The notes under the pieces were generated by a model. It was not told where the DNA came from. It saw nothing but the letters and a program-made list of their open reading frames with translations, and did not search any database. Shown piece after piece: positions 1 to 8,445 of a stretch of 43,546 nt of DNA. Each line of letters starts with the position of its first letter. Position 1 is the stretch's first letter. The stretch lies in contig JAFGRT010000057.1 of NCBI GenBank assembly GCA_016935015.1, forward strand, positions 1-43,546, written 5' to 3'. A program made the position numbers and the translations under genes. This DNA is from Acidobacteriota bacterium. Lineage in GTDB: Bacteria; Acidobacteriota; JAAYUB01.

Positions 1-72
1 TCTGGCGCCGTGGCACGGCAACCCGCTGTGCATGTGCAGCGGCCCTGGGTCATGCCTGCCGCCACGGCCAAA

Positions 73-89
73 GCGGCACTCCGTGCCGC
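73..89 (-). terminator. weak hairpin after the kinase gene
   Basis: A 7-bp perfect stem (GCGGCAC/GTGCCGC) with a 3-base loop lies just beyond the kinase stop codon. Read on the minus strand it is followed by only three T residues, so it is at best a weak intrinsic terminator. The rest of positions 1-104 shows no gene. Confidence 0.3.
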
Positions 90-104
90 ACTCCAAAAAC
101 GTCA

Positions 105-2327
105 TCACCGATTGCGGCGGGGAGAGATGATAAGGCGGAAGCCGAGGTTGTTGCTGCGGTGCTGGGGGTGGTGGGAGCCGCGGTTGCCGCAACGGCAGAT
201 AAAGGCACTACCGAACCACGATCCGCCGCGGACGACCCGCTGCTCGCCATACTGGGGGCCCACCGGATCCTGGACAGGTGATTTCTTGTACCAGCCCGCA
301 TCGTACCAGTCGAGGCACCATTCCCACACATTGCCCAACATGTCGTAGAAGCCCCACGGATTGGGCTCCCGGGTACCCACCGGCCGGCTGCGGTTGTCGG
401 CGTTTTCATCATACCAGCAGAAGCGGTCGTCCATGTCGTCGCCCCAGAAATAGGCGGCTTCGGTGCCGGCCCGGCAGGCGTATTCCCATTCGGCCTCGGT
501 CGGCAGCCCGTACACGATGTTCCCCTGCCGGTTCAGACGGCGGATGAACTCCTGGGCGTCATCCCACGAGACCCGCTCCACTGGCTGTGACTCGTCCTGG
601 AACTCCGACGGATTGTCCTCCATGATGCGCATCCATTGTCCCTGGGTCACCGGTGTGGTCTGGAGATAGAAACCCTCGGTGATGACCACCTGGTGGCGGG
701 GTTTTTCGTCGCTGCCGCCGAAACGGTCGCCCATCATGAATTCGCCGGGCAAAATGAAGAGGAAGGTCATGCCCAGCGGGTTGGTCAGCGGTTTGCGGGG
801 TGGCGTCGGGACCGTGGACGGCGCAGTGGGTGGGGAAGCCACCGAATCGACGGCATCGCCGGGGGCCAGGGAACGGGTGGAGACATCGAGCCCGCGCCCC
901 AGAGAGATGGTCGTCCCCACCAGGGTGCCGGGCGGCATCTTCCGTTCCCGTATGCGGCGCTCCAGGGCCGCCACCTCCTCCTGCATGCCGGCGACGTCGA
1001 TGGCCCGGATCTGGCGCAGCTTCTCCTCGGCGTTTTCGATCCGGTCGCTGTCCAGCATGTTCCAGGCATCGGCCAGGATCTGGCGCAGGGCGGCCGATGC
1101 CTCATAGCTCTTCTTGTTGGCCAGCAGCTGTTCGTATTCCTCGCGGAAGGTGGCGATGTCGTCGGCATAGGTGTCGGTATGCTGGCTCTCGGATAGGTCC
1201 AGGTACTGGCGGGCCTTGTCCAGGTCACCGGCCCGCAGGGCCCGGCGGGCCTCATGCAGCAGGCCGGGCACGGGGGCCTCTCCCGGGAGGGGCGTGGCAT
1301 CGGGTTGGTGCCAGGTATCCGCCACCGAGGCCGGGGTGGTCGATCCGGCGGTGTCCGGTCCGGGCACGGCCGGTGCAAGCGGCGGCGACGGAGGCATCGG
1401 TGCCTCCCGGGTCGGGAGTTTGGGAGGCGATTCGATGGCGCGGCCGGCTTCACGACGCTCGCGACATTGGTCGGTCAGGCGGTCTACGACCGTGTCCAGA
1501 GCGGCAGCGTCGGTCTCGACGGACATGACCAGGTCATAGCACACCCTGGCGTATTCAGCTACCGTGTCATAGCGCTGTTCCCGGTCCTTTAGCAACAGGC
1601 GCATGGTGGCCGCGGCCAGGGGCCGCAACCTGCCCGGCAGGAGATCGGGCAGATCCAGCGGCTGGTGGGTGGTCAGACGGAACAGGATGGCCGAATAGTT
1701 GTCCGCCTCGAAAGGATTATGGCCGTGTAACAGCTCGTAGGCCACGACGCCCAGGGAGAACTGGTCGGTGCGGGCGTCCACCTTCAGTCCCTGGGCCTGC
1801 TCGGGACTCATGTAGGCCGGCGTGCCCAGCGCCACACCGGTGCGGGTGAAACCGGAGCCCTCGGCCAACCGGGCCACGCCGAAATCCACAATTTTCAGGG
1901 TGCCGTTTTTGAGCAGAATGAGATTGGCCGGTTTGATGTCCCGATGGATGACCCGGTTCAGGTGAGCGTAATCCAGCCCGGCGGCGGCTTGCATGAGCAG
2001 GTTGGCGATCTGGGGGTAAGTGAGCCGGAATTTTTCGGCCAGCAGCACGCCCAGGTCGCAACCGTCCAGGTACTCCATGATAATATAGGGCGAGCCGTCG
2101 TGATCACCGGCATCGAGAATGGTGACGATGTTGGGATGCCGCAGGGTGGCGAGCACTTCGGCTTCGCGCAAGAAGCGGCGCAGGATGTCGGGCTCCTCCA
2201 GCAATTGGCGATACATGGTCTTGATGGCCACCAGCCGACCGTCGGCCGGGTGGCGTCCCTTGAACACCCGGCCCATGGAGCCCGTCCCGATAACGTCGAT
2301 GATTTCATAACGGCCGATGGTTTTCAT
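105..2327 (-). CDS. Ser/Thr protein kinase with C-terminal FGE-sulfatase-like domain
   Basis: A 740-residue Hanks-type kinase. Residues 1 to about 270 carry the glycine loop (GTGSMGRV), Lys36 in VAIK, the HRD motif at 128-130 and DFG at 148-150, so the kinase core looks active. A Pro-rich, then helical and charged linker follows. Residues from about 513 to the end form a formylglycine-generating-enzyme (SUMF1-like) fold with PTEAEWEYACRAGT, GNVWEWC and RVVRGGSW. No membrane helix is visible, so it is probably cytoplasmic. After RVVRGGSW the first active-site cysteine of true FGEs is replaced (WFGSAFIC), so this domain is more likely a binding or sensing module, as in Pkn1-type kinases, than an oxidase. 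It is transcribed alone, divergently from the carbonic-anhydrase-like gene. The substrate is unknown. Confidence 0.93.
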   Translation of the reverse strand: MKTIGRYEIIDVIGTGSMGRVFKGRHPADGRLVAIKTMYRQLLEEPDILRRFLREAEVLATLRHPNIVTILDAGDHDGSPYIIMEYLDGCDLGVLLAEKFRLTYPQIANLLMQAAAGLDYAHLNRVIHRDIKPANLILLKNGTLKIVDFGVARLAEGSGFTRTGVALGTPAYMSPEQAQGLKVDARTDQFSLGVVAYELLHGHNPFEADNYSAILFRLTTHQPLDLPDLLPGRLRPLAAATMRLLLKDREQRYDTVAEYARVCYDLVMSVETDAAALDTVVDRLTDQCRERREAGRAIESPPKLPTREAPMPPSPPLAPAVPGPDTAGSTTPASVADTWHQPDATPLPGEAPVPGLLHEARRALRAGDLDKARQYLDLSESQHTDTYADDIATFREEYEQLLANKKSYEASAALRQILADAWNMLDSDRIENAEEKLRQIRAIDVAGMQEEVAALERRIRERKMPPGTLVGTTISLGRGLDVSTRSLAPGDAVDSVASPPTAPSTVPTPPRKPLTNPLGMTFLFILPGEFMMGDRFGGSDEKPRHQVVITEGFYLQTTPVTQGQWMRIMEDNPSEFQDESQPVERVSWDDAQEFIRRLNRQGNIVYGLPTEAEWEYACRAGTEAAYFWGDDMDDRFCWYDENADNRSRPVGTREPNPWGFYDMLGNVWEWCLDWYDAGWYKKSPVQDPVGPQYGEQRVVRGGSWFGSAFICRCGNRGSHHPQHRSNNLGFRLIISPRRNR

Positions 2328-2355
2328 GATCCCCCGGTGCGGCTGGACTCGTCTA

Positions 2356-2361
2356 ATTATA
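2356..2361 (-). promoter_or_regulatory. candidate -10 of the kinase gene
   Basis: A perfect TATAAT hexamer on the minus strand lies 28 bases upstream of the start codon. The matching -35 (TTCCAA at a 17-base spacing) is poor, so this would need an activator or be a weak promoter. Confidence 0.35.
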
Positions 2362-2449
2362 AAGCAATTCTGCCGGAATTGGAAAAGCGTCTAACATTTT
2401 CCCATGGTGAGCCACCGGGCCGGCGCCCGATCCATCCCGGCGTTGAAGG

Positions 2450-2479
2450 TTGAACTGGTCGGTGGATTCCTTGTACAAT
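2450..2479 (+). promoter_or_regulatory. candidate sigma-70 promoter
   Basis: TTGAAC, an 18-base spacer and TACAAT lie about 190 bases upstream of the carbonic-anhydrase-like gene. The fit to the housekeeping consensus is good (4 of 6 and 5 of 6). Confidence 0.5.
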
Positions 2480-2669
2480 GCTTGTGCGCTGGATCCATCG
2501 TCTCTCCGGCGCCGGGAAGCGGCCTGACGGAAAAATTCCTTATCGCCCGTCCGGCCGGGACAAGTCCTTGGAAGATCGTGATTTCCGATCGGCTGCTCCT
2601 GGCTCTGACAGGAAAACCGGGACATCCTGCCGACGCTTTTTCTCGAGTGGTGAAAGGATTGATTGAGAT

Positions 2670-3059
2670 ATGGTTTCCCCAAAAACATTCGGCACCGCCA
2701 TCAACTGCATGGACGGCCGGGTGCAGCTGCCGCTGATCCACTGGATGAAAGAACGCTACGGTGTAGACTACGTGGACAAGGTCACCGAACCCGGGCCCAA
2801 CAGAATCGTCGCCACCCGGACACCGGCTGAATTGTTTCAATCCATTCTGAACCGGGTGACCATTTCCCTGGAAAAGCACGGCTCTCACCGGATCGTCATC
2901 GCCGGCCATCATGACTGCGCCGGGAATCCGGCCCCGTATGGCGAGCAATTTCAGCAGCTGAAAGACAGCGTCAATGTTCTGACCGACCGGTTCCCCGGGG
3001 TGGAAGTGGTCGCGGTGTGGATCGATCAGGAAGGCACGGTCAGGCCGATCGAGACGTGA
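2670..3059 (+). CDS. small beta-carbonic-anhydrase-like protein
   Basis: A 129-residue protein with the zinc-site pattern of beta-class carbonic anhydrases: CxDxR at Cys13, Asp15 and Arg17 (CMDGR), and HxxC at His80 and Cys83 (GHHDC). Beta enzymes are usually 190 residues or longer, so this is a minimal version without the usual N-terminal arm and C-terminal helices. The ligands suggest it binds zinc. Whether it hydrates CO2 cannot be told from sequence, since small family members of unknown function also exist. The ATG lies 11 bases after a GAAAGGA ribosome site. The nifS-selD fusion follows after 109 bases on the same strand and the two could be co-transcribed. Confidence 0.75.
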   Translation: MVSPKTFGTAINCMDGRVQLPLIHWMKERYGVDYVDKVTEPGPNRIVATRTPAELFQSILNRVTISLEKHGSHRIVIAGHHDCAGNPAPYGEQFQQLKDSVNVLTDRFPGVEVVAVWIDQEGTVRPIET

Positions 3060-3068
3060 AAGCGTCCT

Positions 3069-3107
3069 GGGGGTGTTCCGAACTCCATCGGACAGGCGAT
3101 CACCCCC
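3069..3107 (+). promoter_or_regulatory. hairpin in the leader of nifS-selD
   Basis: Nested inverted repeats: GGGGGTG at 3069-3075 pairs with CACCCCC at 3101-3107, and TCCG at 3077-3080 pairs with CGGA at 3089-3092. No T-run follows, so this is not a classical terminator. It may modulate read-through into the downstream gene. Confidence 0.3.
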
Positions 3108-3168
3108 CTGCCGGTGATGTGGCGGTCGGCTGGAGACGGGACCGGCGCAACAGCATCAGGGAGGATCC

Positions 3169-5373
3169 ATGAGACCTATTTACCTGGATTACAATGCCAC
3201 CACGCCGGTGGCGCCGGACGTGGCAGCGGCTATGCGGCCGTACCTGGAAGAGGTGTTTGGCAATCCGTCCAGCGCCCACTGGTACGGCGTTCAGGCCCGC
3301 AAGGCGGTGGAAATGGCCCGCCGGCAGGTAGCGGATCTACTCGCCTGTGACGCGGGCGAGATCATTTTTACCAGCGGCGGCTCGGAGTCCAACAACCTGG
3401 CCATCAAGGGCGTGGCCCTGGCCCGGCAGGACCGGGGCCGGCACATCATCACCTCGGCGGTGGAACATCCGGCGGTGATCCAGGTATGCCACTTTCTGGA
3501 GCAACAAGGCTACACCGTCACCTACCTGCCGGTGGACGACGCGGGCCGGGTCCGGCCGGAAGACGTGGCGGCCGCTCTGACCCCGCAGACCATCCTGGTC
3601 ACTATCATGCACGCCAACAACGAAGTGGGCACCTTGCAGCCCCTGGCTGAAATCGCCGCCGTGGTGCGGCCGGCCGGCGCCCTGCTCCATACGGACGCGG
3701 CCCAGTCCGTGGGCAAGATCCCTGTGCGGGTGGACGATCTGGGAGTGGACCTCCTGTCGGTGGCCGGCCACAAGCTTTACGCACCCAAGGGAATCGGCGC
3801 CTTGTACCTGCGCCGGGGGGTGGATGTGGTGCAGCTGATCCACGGCGCCGACCATGAACAGAATCTCCGGGCCGGTACGGAAAACGTACTGGAGATTGTG
3901 GGCCTCGGCGCGGCCTGTGCCCTGGCGGCGCGGGAACCGGAGCGTCTGGTCGCGCACTTGCGGGCCATGCGCGACCGTCTTCACCGGCAGCTGGAGGACC
4001 GGCTGGGCAAAGGAGTGCGCCTCAACGGCCACCCCGATTTCCGCCTGCCCAACACCCTGAGCCTCGGTTTCGCCGGCGTGGCGGCCAACATCCTGCTGGA
4101 TGAGATCGCCGACCGGGTGGCGGCCTCGGCCGGCGCTGCCTGTCATGCCGACGAGGTGGAGGTGTCGGCCGTGCTGGAGGCCATGAGGGTGCCGCCCGAA
4201 TTCGCCATGGGCACCATTCGTTTTTCCACGGGACGGATGACCACGGCGGCGGAGATCGACCAAGCGGCGGATGTCATCGCTGCCGCCGCCGAACGGCTCA
4301 TGTCGCCGGAAACGGAGATGATTGCGATGACGGAAGATATGGATGTGAAGCTGACCCGTTACACCCAGGGCCTGGGTTGCGCCTGCAAGATCCGACCGCA
4401 GGTCCTGGAACGGATCCTGCAGGACCTGCCCGTGCCCGATGACGCTCGGGTGCTGGTGGGCGCGGCCACGGCCGACGACGCCGCTGTCTACCGGCTGGAT
4501 GACGAGACCGCGCTGGTGGTGACGGTGGATTTCTTCACGCCCGTGGTGGACGATCCCTATGCTTTCGGTGCCATCGCTGCCACCAACGCCCTGAGCGACA
4601 TTTACGCCATGGGTGCCGAACCGTTGCTGGCCTTGAACCTGGTGGGTTTCCCCACGGGACGTCTGCCCGAGTCGGTGCTGCGGACCATTCTGCAAGGCGC
4701 CGCCGACAAGGCCCTTGAGGCGGGCATCCCCATCCTGGGCGGCCACTCGGTGGAAGATACCGAGCCCAAGTTCGGCCTGGTGGTGGTGGGACGGGTTCAT
4801 CCGGACAGGATCTGGACCAACCGCGGCGCCCGGCCGGGCGATGCTCTGCTCCTGACCAAGCCGCTGGGACTGGGCATCATCGCCACGGCCGTCAAACGCG
4901 GCCTGGTCGAACCAGACGTGGCCGCGGTGGCCACGGCGGTGATGAGCCGTCTCAACGCCGCCGCGACGCAGGTCGCCCGGCGGCACACGGTCCATGCCTG
5001 CACCGATGTCACCGGATACGGCCTGCTGGGGCACCTGCGGGAGATGATCCTGGGAGGGGCGACCGGCGTCGAGATCGTCGCCGCGGATGTACCCCTGCTG
5101 GAAGGAGTCCGCGAGCTGGTGCGACTGGATGCCGTGCCGGGCGGCACGCTGAACAACCTGGAATTTGTGGCCGACATGGTCCGCTGGCCGGAGTCCCTGG
5201 GGCGGACCGAGCGGATCCTCCTGGCCGACGCCCAAACTTCGGGCGGCCTGCTGCTGGCCGTCCCCGCCGCAGAAGCGTCGGCACTGCAGGCGGAACTGGC
5301 CGCGGCCGGAGAGACGGCCGCCCTCATTGGCCGTTTTTTCTCCGAAAAGTCTCCATTGATCCATGTCCTATAA
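3169..5373 (+). CDS. selD: cysteine desulfurase-selenophosphate synthetase fusion (NifS-SelD)
   Basis: A 734-residue two-enzyme protein. Residues 1 to about 380 are a class V aminotransferase-fold cysteine desulfurase, with the PLP lysine at K202 (GHK) and the catalytic cysteine at C325 (SAGAACH). Residues from about 390 to the end are a full-length selenophosphate synthetase, with the active-site cysteine C404 and lysine K407 in GLGCACK, followed by the usual ATP-binding regions. NifS-type enzymes release selenium from selenocysteine and SelD converts selenide plus ATP to selenophosphate, so the fusion would channel toxic selenide directly. The active-site position is Cys, not selenocysteine. 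The ATG follows a GGGAGGATCC ribosome site. No selA, selB or selC is in the window. An in-frame ATG at 4327 could give free SelD. Confidence 0.93.
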   Translation: MRPIYLDYNATTPVAPDVAAAMRPYLEEVFGNPSSAHWYGVQARKAVEMARRQVADLLACDAGEIIFTSGGSESNNLAIKGVALARQDRGRHIITSAVEHPAVIQVCHFLEQQGYTVTYLPVDDAGRVRPEDVAAALTPQTILVTIMHANNEVGTLQPLAEIAAVVRPAGALLHTDAAQSVGKIPVRVDDLGVDLLSVAGHKLYAPKGIGALYLRRGVDVVQLIHGADHEQNLRAGTENVLEIVGLGAACALAAREPERLVAHLRAMRDRLHRQLEDRLGKGVRLNGHPDFRLPNTLSLGFAGVAANILLDEIADRVAASAGAACHADEVEVSAVLEAMRVPPEFAMGTIRFSTGRMTTAAEIDQAADVIAAAAERLMSPETEMIAMTEDMDVKLTRYTQGLGCACKIRPQVLERILQDLPVPDDARVLVGAATADDAAVYRLDDETALVVTVDFFTPVVDDPYAFGAIAATNALSDIYAMGAEPLLALNLVGFPTGRLPESVLRTILQGAADKALEAGIPILGGHSVEDTEPKFGLVVVGRVHPDRIWTNRGARPGDALLLTKPLGLGIIATAVKRGLVEPDVAAVATAVMSRLNAAATQVARRHTVHACTDVTGYGLLGHLREMILGGATGVEIVAADVPLLEGVRELVRLDAVPGGTLNNLEFVADMVRWPESLGRTERILLADAQTSGGLLLAVPAAEASALQAELAAAGETAALIGRFFSEKSPLIHVL

Positions 5374-5402
5374 AAAGGCGCCCCGCTGATCCGCGAGGCG
5401 CC
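5372..5402 (-). terminator. intrinsic terminator of the ABC exporter operon
   Basis: On the minus strand a GGCGCC-based hairpin (5377-5402) is followed directly by five T residues (complement of 5372-5376). It lies between convergent selD and the exporter permease and is oriented to stop the exporter transcript. Confidence 0.65.
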
Positions 5403-5432
5403 GATGGATTGTCGACCGTTGTCGCGGCCGGC

Positions 5433-7031
5433 TCAGCTCTCCTTGCGCACCGGGATGCTGCCGGGCGAGGTGCGGAGCCAGCGCAGGATCTCCTTGGGCC
5501 TGGGCGGCTTGCCGGTCATCAGGACACCGATGCGAAACACCTTGGCCGCGGCCCAGAAGGCGGCCCAAGTGGACACGCCCAGCAGGATGGTGGACAGGAT
5601 GTACTCGAGAATATGGGGGTGGCCGGCGGCCCGGTTCATCATCACGAAGGGGGTGAAGGGCGGGATGTAGGTCAGGATTTTGGCGATCAGGCCGTTGGGA
5701 TCCTTGGCCACGGTCATCATGGTGATGATGGGGACGATGAGGATCAGGGTCACTGGGGTCATCATGTTTTGGGCTTCCTTGAGGCTGTTGCAAACCGAGC
5801 CGATGGCCACGATGATGGCCGAATAAAACAGATAGCCCAGCAGAAAATAGAGGACGAACGATACCAGGAACACCGGATCGGAGGCGATCTGGCCCAGTCC
5901 CAGGTCCGGCATGGCCCCGAACATGAGGGGCAGGCCCAGAATGATGCCTACGAAAAAGATCACCCAGGTGCCCACCATGGTCAGACTCATGGCACCGATG
6001 CCGAGGATCTTGCCGGCCATGAGCTGGATCGGCGAAATGGAGGAGAGCAGGACCTCGATGATGCGATTGGATTTTTCCTCCACCGTGTTGTTGAGCAACA
6101 TGGAGACCACAATCATGATGGACAGAAAGAGCAGGTAGACAAAGGCCACGGGAGCCATCTGGTAGATCTTGTCCTTGGTCTCGACTTCGGCCTCGTCGCC
6201 GGTTTTGGACACTTTCATTTCCTTGAAGTTCAGGGGTGACTGGATCCAGCGGGCCACTTCGGAATCGATGTTTTTCTGGTCGAGGCGCTGGGAACGGATG
6301 ATCCCTGATGCTATGCCGCCGAACCACTGCCGGAGATCGCGATCCGTCAGGTTATTGGAAACGTAAGAGCAGCCTTCGCTGGTTTCCACCGGATTTTCGT
6401 TGATGATGAAGTAGGCGAACAACTTTTCCTCGTTGATCATCTGGTTGTACTTTTCCCGGATCTCTTCCCGCGGTCCTTCAAGGGAAATGCGTTCGAACCG
6501 GGCGCGGTCCAGATCGGATGAGATCTGGTTCGCTTCCTCGGCGCCGAGTTCGCTGTACCATTGCCGGAGCTCGGTACGGTGGGCGGCCAGTTTGCTTTTG
6601 GTATTCTCTGGCAGGGGCTTGAGATCGGTTCCGCCTTCCTCCTCTGCCGCAGTTTCCGCCGCCTCTTCATAGACCCAGCGGGCGGCCGCCTCCATCTGGG
6701 GCCGCTCCAGGTCGTTGAGCACCGGCGCCACCCGCTGCAGCACGCCGGCCAGTTCGTCGAGGGAACCGTCCTGTTTGCGGAAACGGTGGCGGGTTTCGGC
6801 GAAGATCTTGCCCATGTCCCGCATGGCCGCTTTCTCTTCCACCGCTTGCAGCAGCCAGCCGGATTCGTCGATGACGGCGTATTTGCGCACATCCTTGGCT
6901 TTTTCCAGCAGGATGGGCACAATGGAGGCGATCACCAGGATGACGGGCATGGAGATGATGCCGATCCAGAACGTCTTGGTGCGGATGTTCTCCATGTATT
7001 CGCGCAGGGCGACAAGAAATGTTTTATTCAT
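5433..7031 (-). CDS. ABC-2 type exporter permease (NatB-like)
   Basis: A 532-residue integral membrane protein. One N-terminal membrane helix (about residues 20-45) is followed by a large extracytoplasmic region of roughly 240 residues. About five further helices make up the C-terminal half. The stretch EEKSNRIIEVLLSSISP just after the second helix is the typical ABC-2 permease signature seen in NatB and related exporters. It overlaps the upstream ATPase gene by 8 bases, indicating translational coupling. The cargo is not deducible: NatAB-type systems have been linked to sodium extrusion, but many homologues export other compounds. Confidence 0.88.
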   Translation of the reverse strand: MNKTFLVALREYMENIRTKTFWIGIISMPVILVIASIVPILLEKAKDVRKYAVIDESGWLLQAVEEKAAMRDMGKIFAETRHRFRKQDGSLDELAGVLQRVAPVLNDLERPQMEAAARWVYEEAAETAAEEEGGTDLKPLPENTKSKLAAHRTELRQWYSELGAEEANQISSDLDRARFERISLEGPREEIREKYNQMINEEKLFAYFIINENPVETSEGCSYVSNNLTDRDLRQWFGGIASGIIRSQRLDQKNIDSEVARWIQSPLNFKEMKVSKTGDEAEVETKDKIYQMAPVAFVYLLFLSIMIVVSMLLNNTVEEKSNRIIEVLLSSISPIQLMAGKILGIGAMSLTMVGTWVIFFVGIILGLPLMFGAMPDLGLGQIASDPVFLVSFVLYFLLGYLFYSAIIVAIGSVCNSLKEAQNMMTPVTLILIVPIITMMTVAKDPNGLIAKILTYIPPFTPFVMMNRAAGHPHILEYILSTILLGVSTWAAFWAAAKVFRIGVLMTGKPPRPKEILRWLRTSPGSIPVRKES

Positions 7032-7929
7032 CGGATATACCTCCCACGGCGCGGATGAAAATTTCGTGGAGAGACGGTTCCCGCAGGTCGAAGCGGCGGA
7101 TGACGACGTTGTTCACCAACCGGGCGAGAATCTGCTGGGGATCCACCCCCTCGTTCAGGAAGATCTCGGCCTGCTTGCCCGAATCGTTGATTCGCTGGAT
7201 GCCGTGGTTGGATTTCAGGAAAGCCAGGTCACCGTCGTAGTCCAGCAGGATGCCGCGCTGGTGGCCGGCCTTGACCTGGGCCAGGGTGCCGTCCAGCACC
7301 TTCACGCCCTTGTTGATCAGGAAGATGAAGTCGCAGATTTGTTCCGCCTGTTCCATAATGTGGGTGGAGAAGATGACGGTGCGGCCCTCCCGCTTCATCT
7401 GCAGGATGACCTCGCGCATGATTTCCACGTTGACGGGATCCAGTCCGGAGAAGGGTTCATCCAGGATGACCAGCTCCGGATCATGGACGATGGTCCCCAG
7501 GATTTGCACCTTCTGGCTCATACCCTTGGACAGGGCTTCGCATTTCTTGTCGATCCATTCGCCAAGATTGTATTGTTTCAGCAGGTTTTCGGCCCGGGAT
7601 TTGGACGTCTGCTTGTCCATGCCCTTCAGGCGACCGAAGTAGGCCACGATCTCGCCTAGTTTCATCTTCTTGTACAGGCCCTTCTCTTCCGGCAGGTAGC
7701 CCAGGCGGTCCTTGATCCGCTCGGCGTCGGGATTGCCCAGGACGGTGATGGTCCCTTCATCGGGATAGAAAATACTCATGATCATGCGGATCGTGGTGGT
7801 TTTGCCCGCCCCGTTGGGGCCCAGGAATCCGTAGATGCATCCCTTGGGAACGCGCAGCGAGAGATCGTTCACCGCCACCACGTCGCCGAAACGTTTGGTG
7901 ACGTTTTCGATCACAATGGCTTCATTCAT
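7024..7929 (-). CDS. ABC transporter ATP-binding protein (NatA-like)
   Basis: A 301-residue ATPase with Walker A GPNGAGKTTT (Lys43), a signature loop ALSKGMSQK in place of LSGGQ, Walker B LVILDEPFSGLDP and the H-loop STHIME. The C-terminal 80 residues are the accessory domain common in ABC-2 exporters. It powers the permease encoded by the overlapping downstream gene. Start is the ATG after a GGAGG ribosome site. SKGM signatures are usual for this exporter branch and do not imply loss of activity. Confidence 0.92.
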   Translation of the reverse strand: MNEAIVIENVTKRFGDVVAVNDLSLRVPKGCIYGFLGPNGAGKTTTIRMIMSIFYPDEGTITVLGNPDAERIKDRLGYLPEEKGLYKKMKLGEIVAYFGRLKGMDKQTSKSRAENLLKQYNLGEWIDKKCEALSKGMSQKVQILGTIVHDPELVILDEPFSGLDPVNVEIMREVILQMKREGRTVIFSTHIMEQAEQICDFIFLINKGVKVLDGTLAQVKAGHQRGILLDYDGDLAFLKSNHGIQRINDSGKQAEIFLNEGVDPQQILARLVNNVVIRRFDLREPSLHEIFIRAVGGISDE

Positions 7930-7977
7930 AACCCGTTGCCTCCAATGATTGTGATTACCTTTCCGTCGGGGCCTTAC

Positions 7978-7998
7978 CTGACGACATACGGTTGTCAG
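7978..7998. promoter_or_regulatory. inverted repeat upstream of the exporter operon
   Basis: CTGACGAC and GTTGTCAG flank a 5-base centre (ATACG), pairing at 7 of 8 positions or 8 with a G-U pair. It lies about 50 bases upstream of the ATPase start codon, where a repressor or activator operator would be expected. No regulator gene is adjacent. Confidence 0.3.
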
Positions 7999-8063
7999 CG
8001 CGAATGGGGGAAGGGATGAACCCCGTCACCGGCACGTGCCGGCCGGAACCATTTCTTTGATAC

Positions 8064-8105
8064 ATCGCGATCGGAATCGATATCGGTATCAGCATCGCCA
8101 TCGGT
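8064..8105. repeat. degenerate ATCGNN hexamer array
   Basis: Seven consecutive hexamers of the form ATCGNN (one is ATCAGC) run without interruption. The last two bases vary while the ATCG core is kept, which is unlike simple slippage of one unit. On the minus strand the array reads as GATNNC units. Confidence 0.65.
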
Positions 8106-8417
8106 CTCGTTGTAGAAATTCCCGTCCCCGGGCCATCGCCGTCCAATGGAGCCTGCACCTGTCTTTTGGAAAAACGGCACCTACAGGCGAAGTTGCCGGC
8201 GGCCGGGTGCTGGATGGCAAATGTCTCGTGATTGTCTTTCATAGGGTTCCGACGGTCAATACCTTTCCGATTTCGATGGTTGGTCCGCTCCCTTTTGTTT
8301 AGGCAAGGCGGTATTGATAACAGATCCGATGTTCCGTTATAGCATTCCGCTGCACGGAAATCAACGCAACGGGCGGTTGGATGCCGATCGGACCGAAGCG
8401 GCTCTACGATGGAAGCA

Positions 8418-8445
8418 TTGTCCGTCGGGCCGAATGGATTATAAT
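8418..8445 (+). promoter_or_regulatory. candidate promoter of the ureohydrolase gene
   Basis: TTGTCC, a 16-base spacer and a perfect TATAAT, giving a leader of about 100 bases. A second candidate (TTGATA, 18 bases, TATAGC) lies at 8314-8343. The promoter position argues against a start codon upstream of 8450 for the downstream gene. Confidence 0.5.

Larger units (their letters stand above)
2328..2669. other. divergent intergenic region
   Basis: This 342-base gap separates two divergent genes. It holds a perfect TATAAT -10 on the minus strand for the kinase and a TTGAAC/TACAAT promoter on the plus strand. The remaining roughly 180-base leader of the plus-strand gene holds no convincing ORF: the open frame beginning at 2478 starts inside the -10 element and has no recognisable protein features. 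Confidence 0.6.

Noticed and set aside
3337-5364. A 675-codon open frame antisense to the nifS-selD fusion
   Set aside because: It mirrors the codon structure of a clearly conserved gene on the other strand in GC-rich DNA, has no ribosome site and shows no protein motif.
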